Assembly: GCA_003222675.1 (NCBI GenBank)
Contig: QHWT01000066.1
Coordinates: 36,965-82,055, forward strand
Source of the DNA: Acidobacteriota bacterium
GTDB taxonomy: Bacteria > Acidobacteriota > Vicinamibacteria > Vicinamibacterales > 2-12-FULL-66-21
Length of the DNA stretch: 45,091 nt
Reading direction: 5' to 3'
The first letter of the stretch is position 1; the number at the start of each line of letters is the position of its first letter. Below are positions 33,043 to 41,473 of the stretch, piece by piece. Under the pieces are notes generated by a model. The model was not told where the DNA came from. It ran no database searches and saw only the letters and a program-made list of their open reading frames with translations. Position numbers and translations under genes: made by a program.

Positions 33043-34449
33043 ATGTTCGATAAATTCCGAGACGAGTGTGGAGTGTTTGGCATCTTCGGACACCCCGAGG
33101 CCGCTAACCTGACGTACCTCGGTCTCTACGCACTCCAGCACCGGGGGCAGGAAAGCGCCGGTATCGCAACGGCTGACGGCGAGAAGATGCGGCTGTCGCG
33201 CGCGATGGGACATGTTGCGGACGCTTTCGATGAGCAGGCCCTTGAAACACTGCCAGGGCACATCGCGATCGGCCATACGCGGTATTCGACGGCAGGCGAG
33301 AGCCGCCTGCAGAATGCGCAACCGATCCTGATCGACTGCGCTCACGGGCAGATTGCGATCGCGCACAATGGCAACCTCGTGAATGCGCGCGAGCTGCGCG
33401 ACCGCCTGGTGCGCGACGGATCGATCTTCCAGACCAGCAGCGATACGGAGGTGGTGCTCCACCTCTATGCCCGCTCGCGCGAGCACAGCGTCGAAGATGC
33501 GCTCGTCGAGTCAATCGGGCAGGTGAGCGGCGCGTTTTCCTTCGTGCTGCTCACGAAGGACCGGCTGATTGCCGCGCGAGACCCGCACGGCTTCCGGCCG
33601 CTCGCGCTCGGCCGCCTCGACGACGCCTATATCGTGTGCTCTGAAACATGCGCGCTCGATTTGATTGGCGCGACCTACGTGCGCGATGTGGAGCCGGGCG
33701 AGCTCCTGGTCATCAGCGACGGCGGCCTGCGGTCGCTGAAGCCGTTCCCGCCCGCGCAGCTCTCGCACTGCGTGTTCGAGCACGTGTACTTTGCCCGCCC
33801 CGACAGCTACGTCTTCGGCAAGAGCGTCAACGAAGTCCGGACCGAGCTGGGACGAATCCTCGCGAGCGAGTCACCGGTGGACGCCGATGTCGTCTCGCCG
33901 ATTCCGGACTCGGGAGTGTGCGCGGCTACAGGCTTCGCGGAGGCTTCCGGCATCCCGATGCAGATGGGCCTCATCCGGAATCACTACATCGGACGCACGT
34001 TCATCCAGCCGCAGCAGGCGATCAGGCATTTCAGCGTGCGGATCAAGCTGAATCCGGTCCGCAGCGTGCTGGAAGGCAAACGCGTCGTCCTCGTGGACGA
34101 TTCGCTGGTGCGCGGAACAACCAGCCGCAAAATCGTGAAGATGGTCCGCGCGGCAGGCGCAAAGGAAGTGCACGTGCGCATCAGTTGTCCGCCGACGATC
34201 TCTCCCTGCTTCTACGGTGTTGACACGCCGAGCCGGTCCGAGCTGATCGCCGCCACGCAACAGCTCGACGAGATTCGCGAGTTCATCGAAGCGGACAGCC
34301 TCGCGTACCTCAGCCTCGATGGCCTGCTGCGCGCGGTCAAGCCGGACGGCCGGTCGTACTGCACGTCGTGCTATACCGGCGTGTATCCCGTCGCCTTCCC
34401 ACGCGACGAGCAGGCGTACCTGCAGCTTGCGTTGAAGGCCGTCGAATAG
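33043..34449 (+). CDS. purF: Amidophosphoribosyltransferase (glutamine PRPP amidotransferase)
   Basis: The 468-residue enzyme makes phosphoribosylamine, the first committed step. I start at ATG 33043 ([17 protein letters not shown]), which has AGCAGGA about 8 bases upstream. Family members have a short propeptide cut before the nucleophile, here Cys9. The Ntn glutaminase part shows [11 protein letters not shown] and HNGNLVN. The PRPP-binding loop is [15 protein letters not shown], and late cysteines ([17 protein letters not shown]) suggest a Bacillus-type 4Fe-4S enzyme. An ATG at 32902 overlapping the purL stop would add 47 repeat-coded residues, incompatible with normal maturation unless removed. 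Confidence 0.95.
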   Translation: MFDKFRDECGVFGIFGHPEAANLTYLGLYALQHRGQESAGIATADGEKMRLSRAMGHVADAFDEQALETLPGHIAIGHTRYSTAGESRLQNAQPILIDCAHGQIAIAHNGNLVNARELRDRLVRDGSIFQTSSDTEVVLHLYARSREHSVEDALVESIGQVSGAFSFVLLTKDRLIAARDPHGFRPLALGRLDDAYIVCSETCALDLIGATYVRDVEPGELLVISDGGLRSLKPFPPAQLSHCVFEHVYFARPDSYVFGKSVNEVRTELGRILASESPVDADVVSPIPDSGVCAATGFAEASGIPMQMGLIRNHYIGRTFIQPQQAIRHFSVRIKLNPVRSVLEGKRVVLVDDSLVRGTTSRKIVKMVRAAGAKEVHVRISCPPTISPCFYGVDTPSRSELIAATQQLDEIREFIEADSLAYLSLDGLLRAVKPDGRSYCTSCYTGVYPVAFPRDEQAYLQLALKAVE

Positions 34450-34452
34450 CCG

Positions 34453-35613
34453 ATGCGCACCGCCTCGCTCCTTGCGCTTTCGCTGATGCTCGCCGGGGCC
34501 CCAGCGTGGCAGGGACGCGGGCAGGTCTCTCCCGCACAACTCAAAGCCGCCATCGATAGCCTGGGCAAGTTCGATGCGCAGGCGCGCACCGAGGCGGCGC
34601 GGACGGTGCGGCGTGCGGCAGCGGCGCACGCCGTGCCCGCGCTGATGGACGCCGCGTCGAGTCACGCGGACGGCTACGTACGATTCCGGGCGCTCGTGCT
34701 GCTGTCGGGCTTCAACGATCCGCGCGCGCGCGACGTGATGAGCGCGGCGTTCGATGATCCGAACGATCGACTGCGCGCCGTCGCGTACGCATACTTCGAG
34801 CGCAACATCGAACGCGCGATGGCCGAGCGCCTCCTCAAGGCACTGGAGAAGGAGGACGGGGAATTCGTGCGGCCGGCGCTGACGCGAGCGCTCGCCGCGT
34901 ACGGCGACGATCCGAAGGTGCGGACCGCGCTCACCGCGCTCGTCATGAGCGGCCAGGATCTCTTTCGCGGGGCGGTGATCGAAGCCTTAGGCGATTACCG
35001 CGCCGCCTACGCGGTCGCGCCCATTATCGCCGTAGCGAAGCTGGATGGTCCGCTGCAGGAGGATGCCGTCCTCGCCCTCGGGAAGATCGGCGACCAGAAG
35101 GCGCTTCCCGTTCTTGCGTCGCTGCAGGGGACCGCGCCGCGCGTCCGCCAGCCTTCAATCGCAGCGGCCATTTGCCTGCTTGGCACCAACTGCGGGTCGC
35201 ACCAGAAGTTCGTCATCGAGACGTTGATGTTCGCGATGAAGAACGTGGGATTCCAGGATCTGCTGCGCGCGTCCGCGCGCAGTCTTGGTGTGCTGGCTGC
35301 GGGCGGTCGAGAGGATGCGGCCGGCACGTTGATCGATCTCGGCGCGCCTGCGAAGGATCCTGCGCGCGCACCTGTGGCGCTGGCGCTTGGAACCGTCGCC
35401 CTTCGGAACACGCCGCTCGTCTTGAAGGTGCTGGCGGCGCGCGCGGATCTTGCCGACAGCGCGCTGCTCCTCCGCGACGCATTCGACATGCTCGAAGAAG
35501 ACTACGAGGAAGAGCGTTTCTTCGCGACCGTCCGCCGCACCTACTGGCAGGCGCCAGCCGGCGCCGCGGAGCGCCGCGTCCTCGACGCGCTCATCCAGAC
35601 CCTGGAGTTCTGA
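34453..35613 (+). CDS. Secreted HEAT-repeat protein
   Basis: The 386-residue protein has a signal peptide (MRTASLLALSLMLAGAPAWQ) and then repeated pairs of amphipathic helices typical of HEAT/PBS-lyase-type repeats (VPALMDAASSHADGYVRFRA, AVLALGKIGDQKALPVLASL, RAPVALALGTVALRN). Such solenoids bind other proteins or peptides. It starts 3 bases after the purF stop and ends 3 bases before the purM GTG, so it is translated as a member of the purine operon, although an exported scaffold has no clear task there. I see no catalytic motif. It could be a hitchhiker that uses the operon's expression. Confidence 0.75.
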   Translation: MRTASLLALSLMLAGAPAWQGRGQVSPAQLKAAIDSLGKFDAQARTEAARTVRRAAAAHAVPALMDAASSHADGYVRFRALVLLSGFNDPRARDVMSAAFDDPNDRLRAVAYAYFERNIERAMAERLLKALEKEDGEFVRPALTRALAAYGDDPKVRTALTALVMSGQDLFRGAVIEALGDYRAAYAVAPIIAVAKLDGPLQEDAVLALGKIGDQKALPVLASLQGTAPRVRQPSIAAAICLLGTNCGSHQKFVIETLMFAMKNVGFQDLLRASARSLGVLAAGGREDAAGTLIDLGAPAKDPARAPVALALGTVALRNTPLVLKVLAARADLADSALLLRDAFDMLEEDYEEERFFATVRRTYWQAPAGAAERRVLDALIQTLEF

Positions 35614-35616
35614 TCG

Positions 35617-36651
35617 GTGGACTATAAGCAGTCGGGCGTCGACATTGCGGCAGGCAACGAGGTGGTCCGGCGGATTCGCGGCCTCGCGCGCGGGACAGCC
35701 ACGCCCGGCGTACTGTCCGATCTCGGATCCTTTGGCGGCTTGTTTCATCTGGGGGCACAGTCGCGGCATGACCCCGTGCTGGTGGCCAGCGCGGATGGCG
35801 TCGGCACGAAGCTGCGTGTCGCATTCATGGCCGGCACACACGAAACAATCGGCGTGGATCTCGTGAACCACTGCGTCAACGACATCCTGGTGCAGGGAGC
35901 CGAGCCGCTCTTCTTCCTCGACTATCTCGCGACGGGACGGCTGGATGCCGATGTCGCGGTGCAGATCGTCGAGGGCCTGGCGCGCGCCTGCCGTGAGAAC
36001 GGCTGCGCGCTGCTCGGCGGGGAAACGGCGGAGATGCCCGGCTTCTACGCGGACGGCGAATACGACGTCGCCGGTTTCATCGTGGGTGTCGTCGAGCGCG
36101 ACCGATTAGTCGACGGGCGTGATGTGGCGCCGGGGGACGTGTTGATTGGCGTCCCCTCATCGGGCCTTCACACGAACGGATATTCGCTCGCTCGGCGCAT
36201 CGTGTTCGAGCGGCTGCGGCTCGGCGTGCGCGACCGCGTGCCCGAGCTCGGCACAACGGTCGGCGAGGCGCTGCTGGCGCCGCATCGATCCTATTTGCCG
36301 GTGATCCGTCCGCTGTTGCCGAGACGCGTCATAAAGGCGATGGCGCACATCACCGGCGGCGGGATTACCGATAACTTGCCGCGCGCGTTGCCGAAGGGCG
36401 CTGAGGCCATTGTTCGCATCGGCGCGTGGGACGTGCCGCCAATCTTCCGCTGGCTCGGCGCCGCGGGCGCGGTGCCGCAGGACGACATGCTCGGCACGTT
36501 CAACATGGGCATCGGATTGATTGTCGTTGTCGCGCCGTCCGATGCGGATACGGTGCTGGCCGCGCTGCACGCGCCGCCCGAACCGACCGCGCGTGTCATT
36601 GGAGAGATTGTCGCGGGCGGTGAGCCTCGCGTGCGCTACGTGGCCGCCTGA
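35617..36651 (+). CDS. purM: Phosphoribosylformylglycinamidine cyclo-ligase (AIR synthetase)
   Basis: The 344-residue enzyme closes the imidazole ring of AIR (step 5) using ATP. The start codon is GTG at 35617 (MDYKQSGVDIAAGNEVV). Conserved family blocks are LVASADGVGTKLRVAF, GVDLVNHCVNDILVQGAEPLFFLDY, CALLGGETAEMPGFY, GVPSSGLHTNGYSLAR and HITGGGITDNLPR. Length is normal. It overlaps nothing and sits 3 bases after the HEAT gene. The next gene begins with GTG 7 bases after its stop. Confidence 0.96.
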   Translation: MDYKQSGVDIAAGNEVVRRIRGLARGTATPGVLSDLGSFGGLFHLGAQSRHDPVLVASADGVGTKLRVAFMAGTHETIGVDLVNHCVNDILVQGAEPLFFLDYLATGRLDADVAVQIVEGLARACRENGCALLGGETAEMPGFYADGEYDVAGFIVGVVERDRLVDGRDVAPGDVLIGVPSSGLHTNGYSLARRIVFERLRLGVRDRVPELGTTVGEALLAPHRSYLPVIRPLLPRRVIKAMAHITGGGITDNLPRALPKGAEAIVRIGAWDVPPIFRWLGAAGAVPQDDMLGTFNMGIGLIVVVAPSDADTVLAALHAPPEPTARVIGEIVAGGEPRVRYVAA

Positions 36652-36658
36652 GGTCCGG

Positions 36659-38344
36659 GTGCACCAGCGCGGGGCTCGTCTGACGGCAGAGGCGGTCGCC
36701 GCGAGCGTGCTGGCCGCTCCCGCGGCCGTAATGATCGCGGGATGTGTGCTGGATGTCGTGCGCCTTCCGCTTGCGCCCGGGCTCCTGGCTCTCGCGGGCG
36801 CGATCGGCGGCGCGGCGACGTTTCGCGCGGTTCTGCGGTCTTCACCAGGGCTCGAGAGCCCCCATCCTTGGTTGGCTGCAGGGATTTTCCTCTCGATCGC
36901 CGCTGCAGTCTGCGGTTACTTCCTCTGGCTCGCGTCACCCTCGCTGCTGCCGGTTGCTGCTGGTCCCGACATCGTGCATCACCTCTCCTTCGTGCACACG
37001 ATTCAGCGCACCCATCGAGTCCCGCACGACCCTGCGATGGAGACCTATCTTGGCGAGATGGTGTATTACACACCCGGGAGTCACGTGCTCGCCGCGACGA
37101 TCGCAACATGGCTCCGGGTTGATGCGATGCGCGTCATCTATTCCGTCATGGCTGGTTCGATCGCGTTAAAGAGCGCGCTGATCTTCCTCGTCACGTTACG
37201 AATCCTGCCCGAATCGAGGTCCGCGATTTCTGCGATTGCGGCGTCCATGCTGGTCATGGTTCCGGCGGAGTACTTCTTTGGATCGATCCTGAAGTTTGGT
37301 TTCTACGCGCAGGTTGTCTCCGAAACCTTCGCCGTCGGCATGCTCCTGGCGGTCGTCCTGTGGGGGCGAACCGTTGCGCGGATCTGGCTGTTCGTTTTCG
37401 CCATGTGCGGAAGCGCCGCGTTTCTCGCCTGGCCCCTGTGGGTGCCGCCGGCGATGCTGGCTTTCCTCTTTTATGTCCTGATGCGAGGCCCCGCAATCAC
37501 CGATCGTCTGCGTGACGTGCTCATCGCGTTCGGACCGATTGTTCTCGTGGGCCTGCTGCATGTCTCGACACATCGAGGAGGTGCGTCGATTTTCGCCAGC
37601 GTCGGACTCGCCCCGGTCCCTTCATGGCAGGTGTTTGGCGCGGCATTCATAGCCATGGCATTCGCCGGCACGCTGATGGCCCTTCGCGAGCCTGTCGCGC
37701 GCACAGTGGTCGTCTTTGCCGCGGCGATCGCGCTGCAGGCGATCGGACTTGCGGCGCTGAACCGGTTGGCTGGTTCGAGCAGCCTTTACCTGCCGTACAA
37801 GATGGTGTACCTGCTCGTCCTCCCAGGTGCGGTGCTTGCGGCCTATTCGCTGGCGCAGTTGACGGCGTTCGTGTCCAGTCGCAGCCGGTTCCTCGGAAGC
37901 GTGTCGTGGATCATCCCGATCCTGATCGCGGCGCTATTGATGTGGGGACGCATTCCGCGCGAGCGCCAGCACAGCCCGATCACCGAATCCAGCCATGGCG
38001 CGGGAGTCTGGGCGCGCGAGCATCTACCTGTTGCGTGCGTCGACTATTTTTCGCGTCACTGGCTGACCGGCTATTGGCTGCATCTCGACGTCCTCGGTAA
38101 TCCGCGCGTGTCCCCGCGGATGCGGGTCGAGACGTTCGAATTCCGCGACACGGTTGCGAAATGGATCGAGGGGCGGGGCGAGCCTTACGCCATCGTCGAA
38201 GACGTATCGTCGCTGCCGCACGAGGTGCGCCCAGGGATGGCGACGCTCTATCGCAACGGTCCCGTAGCGGTGGTCCAACACGCGGGCCGCTGCGCTGATC
38301 AAACCGCTTCGATTCAGGAGTTCGAGAAACATGCCCGACGCTGA
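36659..38344 (+). CDS. Polytopic membrane protein, GT-C-like
   Basis: I start at GTG 36659 (codon GTG-CAC-CAG), 7 bases after the purM stop with TGAGG just upstream. A longer frame from 36521 would overlap purM by 130 bases. The 561-residue product has about 11-12 hydrophobic helices and a soluble C-terminal region of about 130 residues. After the second helix pair comes AGPDIVHHLSFVHTIQRTHR and then YYTPGSHVLAATIA. An acidic residue in the first large loop plus a proline-rich PG-H segment is the pattern of lipid-dependent GT-C glycosyltransferases. The assignment is by pattern only. It may transfer a sugar from a polyprenyl carrier in the periplasm. Confidence 0.7.
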   Translation: MHQRGARLTAEAVAASVLAAPAAVMIAGCVLDVVRLPLAPGLLALAGAIGGAATFRAVLRSSPGLESPHPWLAAGIFLSIAAAVCGYFLWLASPSLLPVAAGPDIVHHLSFVHTIQRTHRVPHDPAMETYLGEMVYYTPGSHVLAATIATWLRVDAMRVIYSVMAGSIALKSALIFLVTLRILPESRSAISAIAASMLVMVPAEYFFGSILKFGFYAQVVSETFAVGMLLAVVLWGRTVARIWLFVFAMCGSAAFLAWPLWVPPAMLAFLFYVLMRGPAITDRLRDVLIAFGPIVLVGLLHVSTHRGGASIFASVGLAPVPSWQVFGAAFIAMAFAGTLMALREPVARTVVVFAAAIALQAIGLAALNRLAGSSSLYLPYKMVYLLVLPGAVLAAYSLAQLTAFVSSRSRFLGSVSWIIPILIAALLMWGRIPRERQHSPITESSHGAGVWAREHLPVACVDYFSRHWLTGYWLHLDVLGNPRVSPRMRVETFEFRDTVAKWIEGRGEPYAIVEDVSSLPHEVRPGMATLYRNGPVAVVQHAGRCADQTASIQEFEKHARR

Positions 38345-38351
38345 ATTGAAT

Positions 38352-38393
38352 GGGGTCAGACCCCGGCGGCTGTCACGACCGGGGTCAGTCCCC
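38352..38393. repeat. Paired REP-type palindromes, transposase 3' side
   Basis: GGGGTCAGACCCC (38352-38364) and GGGGTCAGTCCCC (38381-38393) have their centres 29 bp apart. The second is extended to a GACCGGGG/CCCCGGTC stem (38377-38397). They lie directly downstream of the RAYT stop, and a second pair with the same 29-bp centre spacing lies upstream of the RAYT start (39046-39087). Confidence 0.85.
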
Positions 38394-38403
38394 GGTCGGT
38401 GAG

Positions 38404-38958
38404 TTACACACTGTCAGCGTCGAGCCACAGATCAAATCCCTCGTGCAGGATCCTGGGCCAATCCTGCGGCAGTGGGCATGGTGGTGAGTCGAGTTCGAGG
38501 CACCCGTTGGCTGGCGGTTGCTGGGCAGCGCTGGACCAGGGCCAGTCCTCCGCTCTTGCAGTCAGATTAGCCTTGACCGGATTGCATTCAACATATCGCC
38601 AGGTCGTAAGCAGGTGCCAGCTGTCTTCGATGGCCACGGCCTGATATCGGCTTTGGTACACCGCCCCTTCTCCTTGTGTCCCACGCTCTTCTCGCCAGCG
38701 TTGTGCGTGCGTGCCTGTCAACCAATGCATGAACCTCTGAAGGTCCCCGTCAGCTTCCGGCCATAGCAGAAAATGCCAATGGTTCGACATGAGGCAGTAC
38801 GCCAGAATTCGCATTGGGCATCTCCATCGCGCCTCTGCAACGAGGCGAACGAACACGATATAGTCCTCTGCGTTACTGAACAGTAACCCTTTGCGCGAGC
38901 CGCGGTTGCAGACGTGTTGCACAACTCCACCAGGTGTAAATCTGTGTCGTCTGGCCAT
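38404..38958 (-). CDS. REP-associated tyrosine transposase (RAYT, Y1/HUH family)
   Basis: The 184-residue protein belongs to the Y1_Tnp/IS200-like RAYT group. It has the metal-binding HxH motif in SNHWHFLL, the catalytic Tyr in TTWRYVECNPVKANL, and the usual N-terminal RRHRFTPGGVVQHVCNRG. RAYTs cut and join single-stranded DNA at REP palindromes. It is flanked on both sides by paired GGGGTC/GACCCC palindromes, its likely substrates. A TGCTCC-GTAT-GGAGCA stem (38963-38978) immediately upstream of the ATG contains its GGAG Shine-Dalgarno sequence, so translation may be held down. The gene separates the membrane-protein gene from purN. Confidence 0.93.
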   Translation of the reverse strand: MARRHRFTPGGVVQHVCNRGSRKGLLFSNAEDYIVFVRLVAEARWRCPMRILAYCLMSNHWHFLLWPEADGDLQRFMHWLTGTHAQRWREERGTQGEGAVYQSRYQAVAIEDSWHLLTTWRYVECNPVKANLTARAEDWPWSSAAQQPPANGCLELDSPPCPLPQDWPRILHEGFDLWLDADSV

Positions 38959-39045
38959 GTGATGCTCCGTATGGAGCAGAACAGACTCGCAATCAGCTAG
39001 CCGGCCGTGCGACGGAGTGCAGCACTGGTGTGTAACGGAACGACC

Positions 39046-39087
39046 GGGGTCTGACCCCAGGAAGGGATCCGCATGGGGTCTGACCCC
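39046..39087. repeat. Paired REP-type palindromes overlapping the purN start
   Basis: GGGGTCTGACCCC occurs identically at 39046-39058 and 39075-39087, with centres 29 bp apart. The purN Shine-Dalgarno sequence AGGAAGGG (39059-39066) lies between them, and the ATG at 39073 sits at the left edge of the second palindrome. Thus this palindrome is part of the purN coding sequence. The pair mirrors the pair on the other side of the RAYT gene. Confidence 0.9.
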
Positions 39088-39693
39088 AGTCGACGAATTG
39101 CCGTACTCATCTCAGGCCGGGGCTCGAACCTCCAGGCGCTCATCGACGCCATTGCAGAAGGACGGCTCGATGCGACGATCTCGGTCGTGATCTCCAATCG
39201 CGCAGACGCGCAGGGACTCGACCGCGCGCGCGGGGCCGGTGTGGACGCGGTGGTGATCGATCACCGCGCCTTTGCGTCACGCGCGCTCTTCGAAGAGGCG
39301 GTCGCGCGGGAGCTCCGCGGACGCCGGGTGTCGCTCGTGTGCCTCGCCGGGTTCATGCGCCTGCTCGGCGCGACGTTTCTCGACGCCTTTCCAAACGCGA
39401 TCGTCAACGTCCATCCCTCGCTGCTGCCCGCCTTTCCCGGCGTGGACGCGCAGCGTCAGGCATGGGAGCACGGTGCGAAGGTCGCCGGCGCCACAGTCCA
39501 TCTGGTCACCGGCGAGCTCGATGGCGGTCCTATCGTCCTCCAATCGTGCGTGCCGGTGATGGACGACGACACACCCGACCGCCTGGCCGCGCGCATTCTC
39601 GTCGAGGAACATCGGATTTATCCGGAGGCCGTCCGCATCCTGCTGGATGGGGACCATGAGGTGCAGGGCCGGCGCTTCGTCAAACGGACGTAA
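39073..39693 (+). CDS. purN: Phosphoribosylglycinamide formyltransferase
   Basis: The 206-residue enzyme adds the formyl group to GAR using 10-formyl-tetrahydrofolate (step 3). Catalytic residues are Asn112, His114 (VNVHPSLLPAF) and Asp150 (GELDGGPIV). All three are offset by exactly six from E. coli Asn106, His108 and Asp144. The six extra N-terminal residues MGSDPS are encoded by the REP palindrome at 39075-39087, after which the normal RRIAVLISGRGSNLQ begins. The Shine-Dalgarno sequence AGGAAGGG is 6 bases from the ATG. The gene is separated from the rest of the purine cluster by the RAYT unit, so its promoter may lie in or near that insertion. Confidence 0.95.
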   Translation: MGSDPSRRIAVLISGRGSNLQALIDAIAEGRLDATISVVISNRADAQGLDRARGAGVDAVVIDHRAFASRALFEEAVARELRGRRVSLVCLAGFMRLLGATFLDAFPNAIVNVHPSLLPAFPGVDAQRQAWEHGAKVAGATVHLVTGELDGGPIVLQSCVPVMDDDTPDRLAARILVEEHRIYPEAVRILLDGDHEVQGRRFVKRT

Positions 39694-39735
39694 CTTAGCT
39701 CTCGCGAGGCGGCCTATTGCCGCCCGTTGCTTTAA

Positions 39736-39801
39736 CCTTGCGGCAACGTCCAACGCACCTGTTGCGGTCCTTTGCTGTACCCTTGCGGCAACCTCCAACG
39801 C
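39736..39801. repeat. 45-bp-period direct repeat after purN
   Basis: CCTTGCGGCAACGTCCAACG (39736-39755) and CCTTGCGGCAACCTCCAACG (39781-39800) differ at one base and are 45 bases apart. CGTTGC...GCAACG pairs around the first copy can form a small stem. The region lies between the convergent ends of purN and the metallophosphoesterase gene and may serve as a weak two-way terminator or be a decayed repeat. Confidence 0.6.
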
Positions 39802-39806
39802 TGTCG

Positions 39807-40679
39807 TCACGGGGCAGCGGGAGTCCCGAGGGTAAGCACGGCAACTTCCGGCGGACAGTTGATACGCACCGGCACATACACCGTCCCGACGCCGCGGCTC
39901 ACGAAAATGGACGTGCTGTCGCGGCGCTCGAACCCTGCGATCACCGGGAACTCGCGCGCCGCAATCGCGCCGATGCCCGGCAGCACGATCTGCCCGCCAT
40001 GCGTGTGTCCGCTCAGCACGGCGGGTATCGCAAGCTGCTGCGCCTCGAGCAGACGTTTCGGCGTATGCGCAAGCAGGATGGTGTGAGGCACCGTGCCTCG
40101 CGCCAGCCGTGCGATGTCCTGCACCTTTCTTGTCCAGTACCTGATCCCGATGAAGTCCATCGACTCGCCGCGGACGCTGAGGCGTGTATGCGCATCGCGC
40201 AGGACCATGAAGCCCTTCCCGGCCAGCGCGGCGGGCATGTCGCGGTCGTCATCGTGATTGCCGAGGATGGCGATGATCCCGAACGGCGCCGACAGTGCGG
40301 CCAATGAATCCGCCGCAGCCTGGACATAATGTCGATCGCCCCATGTCACGTAGTCACCACCGAGGATGATGAGATCGGGGCGCTCGGCCATCAGCATATT
40401 GACAGCCGCAGTCACGTGATCGTGCGAAACGGTCTGGCTGCGGTGGATGTCCGTGATCAGGCCAATGCGGAGCCCGCGCAGCGCCTCTGGCAGCCCCGAG
40501 ATCGGAAATGACGCGCGCGTCAGTTCCAGGTGATGCCGCTCGTACAATGACCCGTGGACGATCGCTCCGGTCGCGACGCCGAGACCGACGCCTGCCATCC
40601 CCCTGAAGAACGTTCGTCTCGTGAGCCATCGTGCCCCGCCGGTGTCGGCCGATGCCCTGGGTCTGCGCGTGATGCTCAC
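39807..40679 (-). CDS. Tat-exported metallophosphoesterase
   Basis: I start at GTG 40679 (SITRRPRASADTGG), because it overlaps the upstream stop as GTGA. The frame extends further but into the neighbouring gene. A twin-arginine leader is visible (LTRRTFFRGMAGVGLGVATG). The calcineurin-like core shows ITDIHRS, GGDYVTWGDRH, GNHDDDRD, LLAHTPKRLL and SGHTHGGQ, with all metal-binding His/Asp/Asn present. The YkuE-like family acts on phosphodiesters or lipid-linked phosphates outside the cytoplasm. The natural substrate is not known from sequence. Confidence 0.88.
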   Translation of the reverse strand: MSITRRPRASADTGGARWLTRRTFFRGMAGVGLGVATGAIVHGSLYERHHLELTRASFPISGLPEALRGLRIGLITDIHRSQTVSHDHVTAAVNMLMAERPDLIILGGDYVTWGDRHYVQAAADSLAALSAPFGIIAILGNHDDDRDMPAALAGKGFMVLRDAHTRLSVRGESMDFIGIRYWTRKVQDIARLARGTVPHTILLAHTPKRLLEAQQLAIPAVLSGHTHGGQIVLPGIGAIAAREFPVIAGFERRDSTSIFVSRGVGTVYVPVRINCPPEVAVLTLGTPAAP

Positions 40680-41443
40680 GGTTTCGTGAACTCGAAGAGG
40701 CCGCACGCGTTTCGCGCGTGCGCGAACGCGTCAACGGCGGCGTTCGCTACGAGCCGATCGTCATCGTCGACCGCAGAGAACGCGAGCAGTTGGAGATCGG
40801 AGAGCGCGTCGATGATGGTCGCGGGTGAAAACACGCGCTGGCTATTGAAGCAGAGACGCTCGCGTCCTACCGGCGTGCCGAGGTACAAGCGGCCGCCGGG
40901 CGCGAGAATGCGCGCCTGCTCGCGTAAGGCGACGTGCCATCCGCGCGCATCAACCGAATCGCCGTATCGTCCCAGGCCGACGTGCTCGATGGCGTGCAGA
41001 CACGAGAGCGATTCGATCGACCCGCTTTCGAACGAGTCGAGGCGGCACATGTCGCCGCGAACGAACGTCAGGCCATCTACGCTGGATTCGAGCGGGCGGA
41101 TGTCCACGATGGTGACGGGCATGAACGTGAGTACGTGCGCCACGAAACCGTCGATGCGCGAGCCGATATCGACGTGTTGCCGTGGCCGCCGCGCGAAGAT
41201 GCGACGGGCGGCCCACAGGTCCTGGTGAAAATAGTGGCCGCGCGCGATCCCCGCCTCGGCGGCGAAATCCGTCAGGACCGGCTCGAGGTCGCTGATCGTC
41301 AGCGGAAAACGGCGGTCCCCGGCGCGGCGGTACTCGGACGCGTGCCGCATGAAGCGAGGCAGCCGCCTGAGTGTCGCCGCGCGGTGGAGGTCGAAGCCCG
41401 CAAACGCGGCTGCATTCAAGAACGGGCGCAGGAGTCGGCGCAT
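40676..41443 (-). CDS. DUF268-family protein, methyltransferase-like
   Basis: I start at ATG 41443 (MRRLLRPFLNAAAFAGFDLH), because a longer frame to 42154 is only the antisense of tyrS. The 255-residue protein shows the DUF268 pattern HYFHQDLWAARRIF, HVDIGSRIDGFVAHVLTF and VTIVDIRPLE, then LSCLHAIEHVGLGRYGD. The GSRIDG and VDIRP pieces resemble a degenerate SAM-binding Rossmann fold, and such genes often lie among polysaccharide genes. The 3' end overlaps the phosphoesterase start by 4 bases. It is divergent from tyrS, with 66 bases between the starts. Confidence 0.82.
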   Translation of the reverse strand: MRRLLRPFLNAAAFAGFDLHRAATLRRLPRFMRHASEYRRAGDRRFPLTISDLEPVLTDFAAEAGIARGHYFHQDLWAARRIFARRPRQHVDIGSRIDGFVAHVLTFMPVTIVDIRPLESSVDGLTFVRGDMCRLDSFESGSIESLSCLHAIEHVGLGRYGDSVDARGWHVALREQARILAPGGRLYLGTPVGRERLCFNSQRVFSPATIIDALSDLQLLAFSAVDDDDRLVANAAVDAFAHARNACGLFEFTKP

Positions 41444-41473
41444 GTGATCGTGGTGTCCGCGATCATAGCGCAG

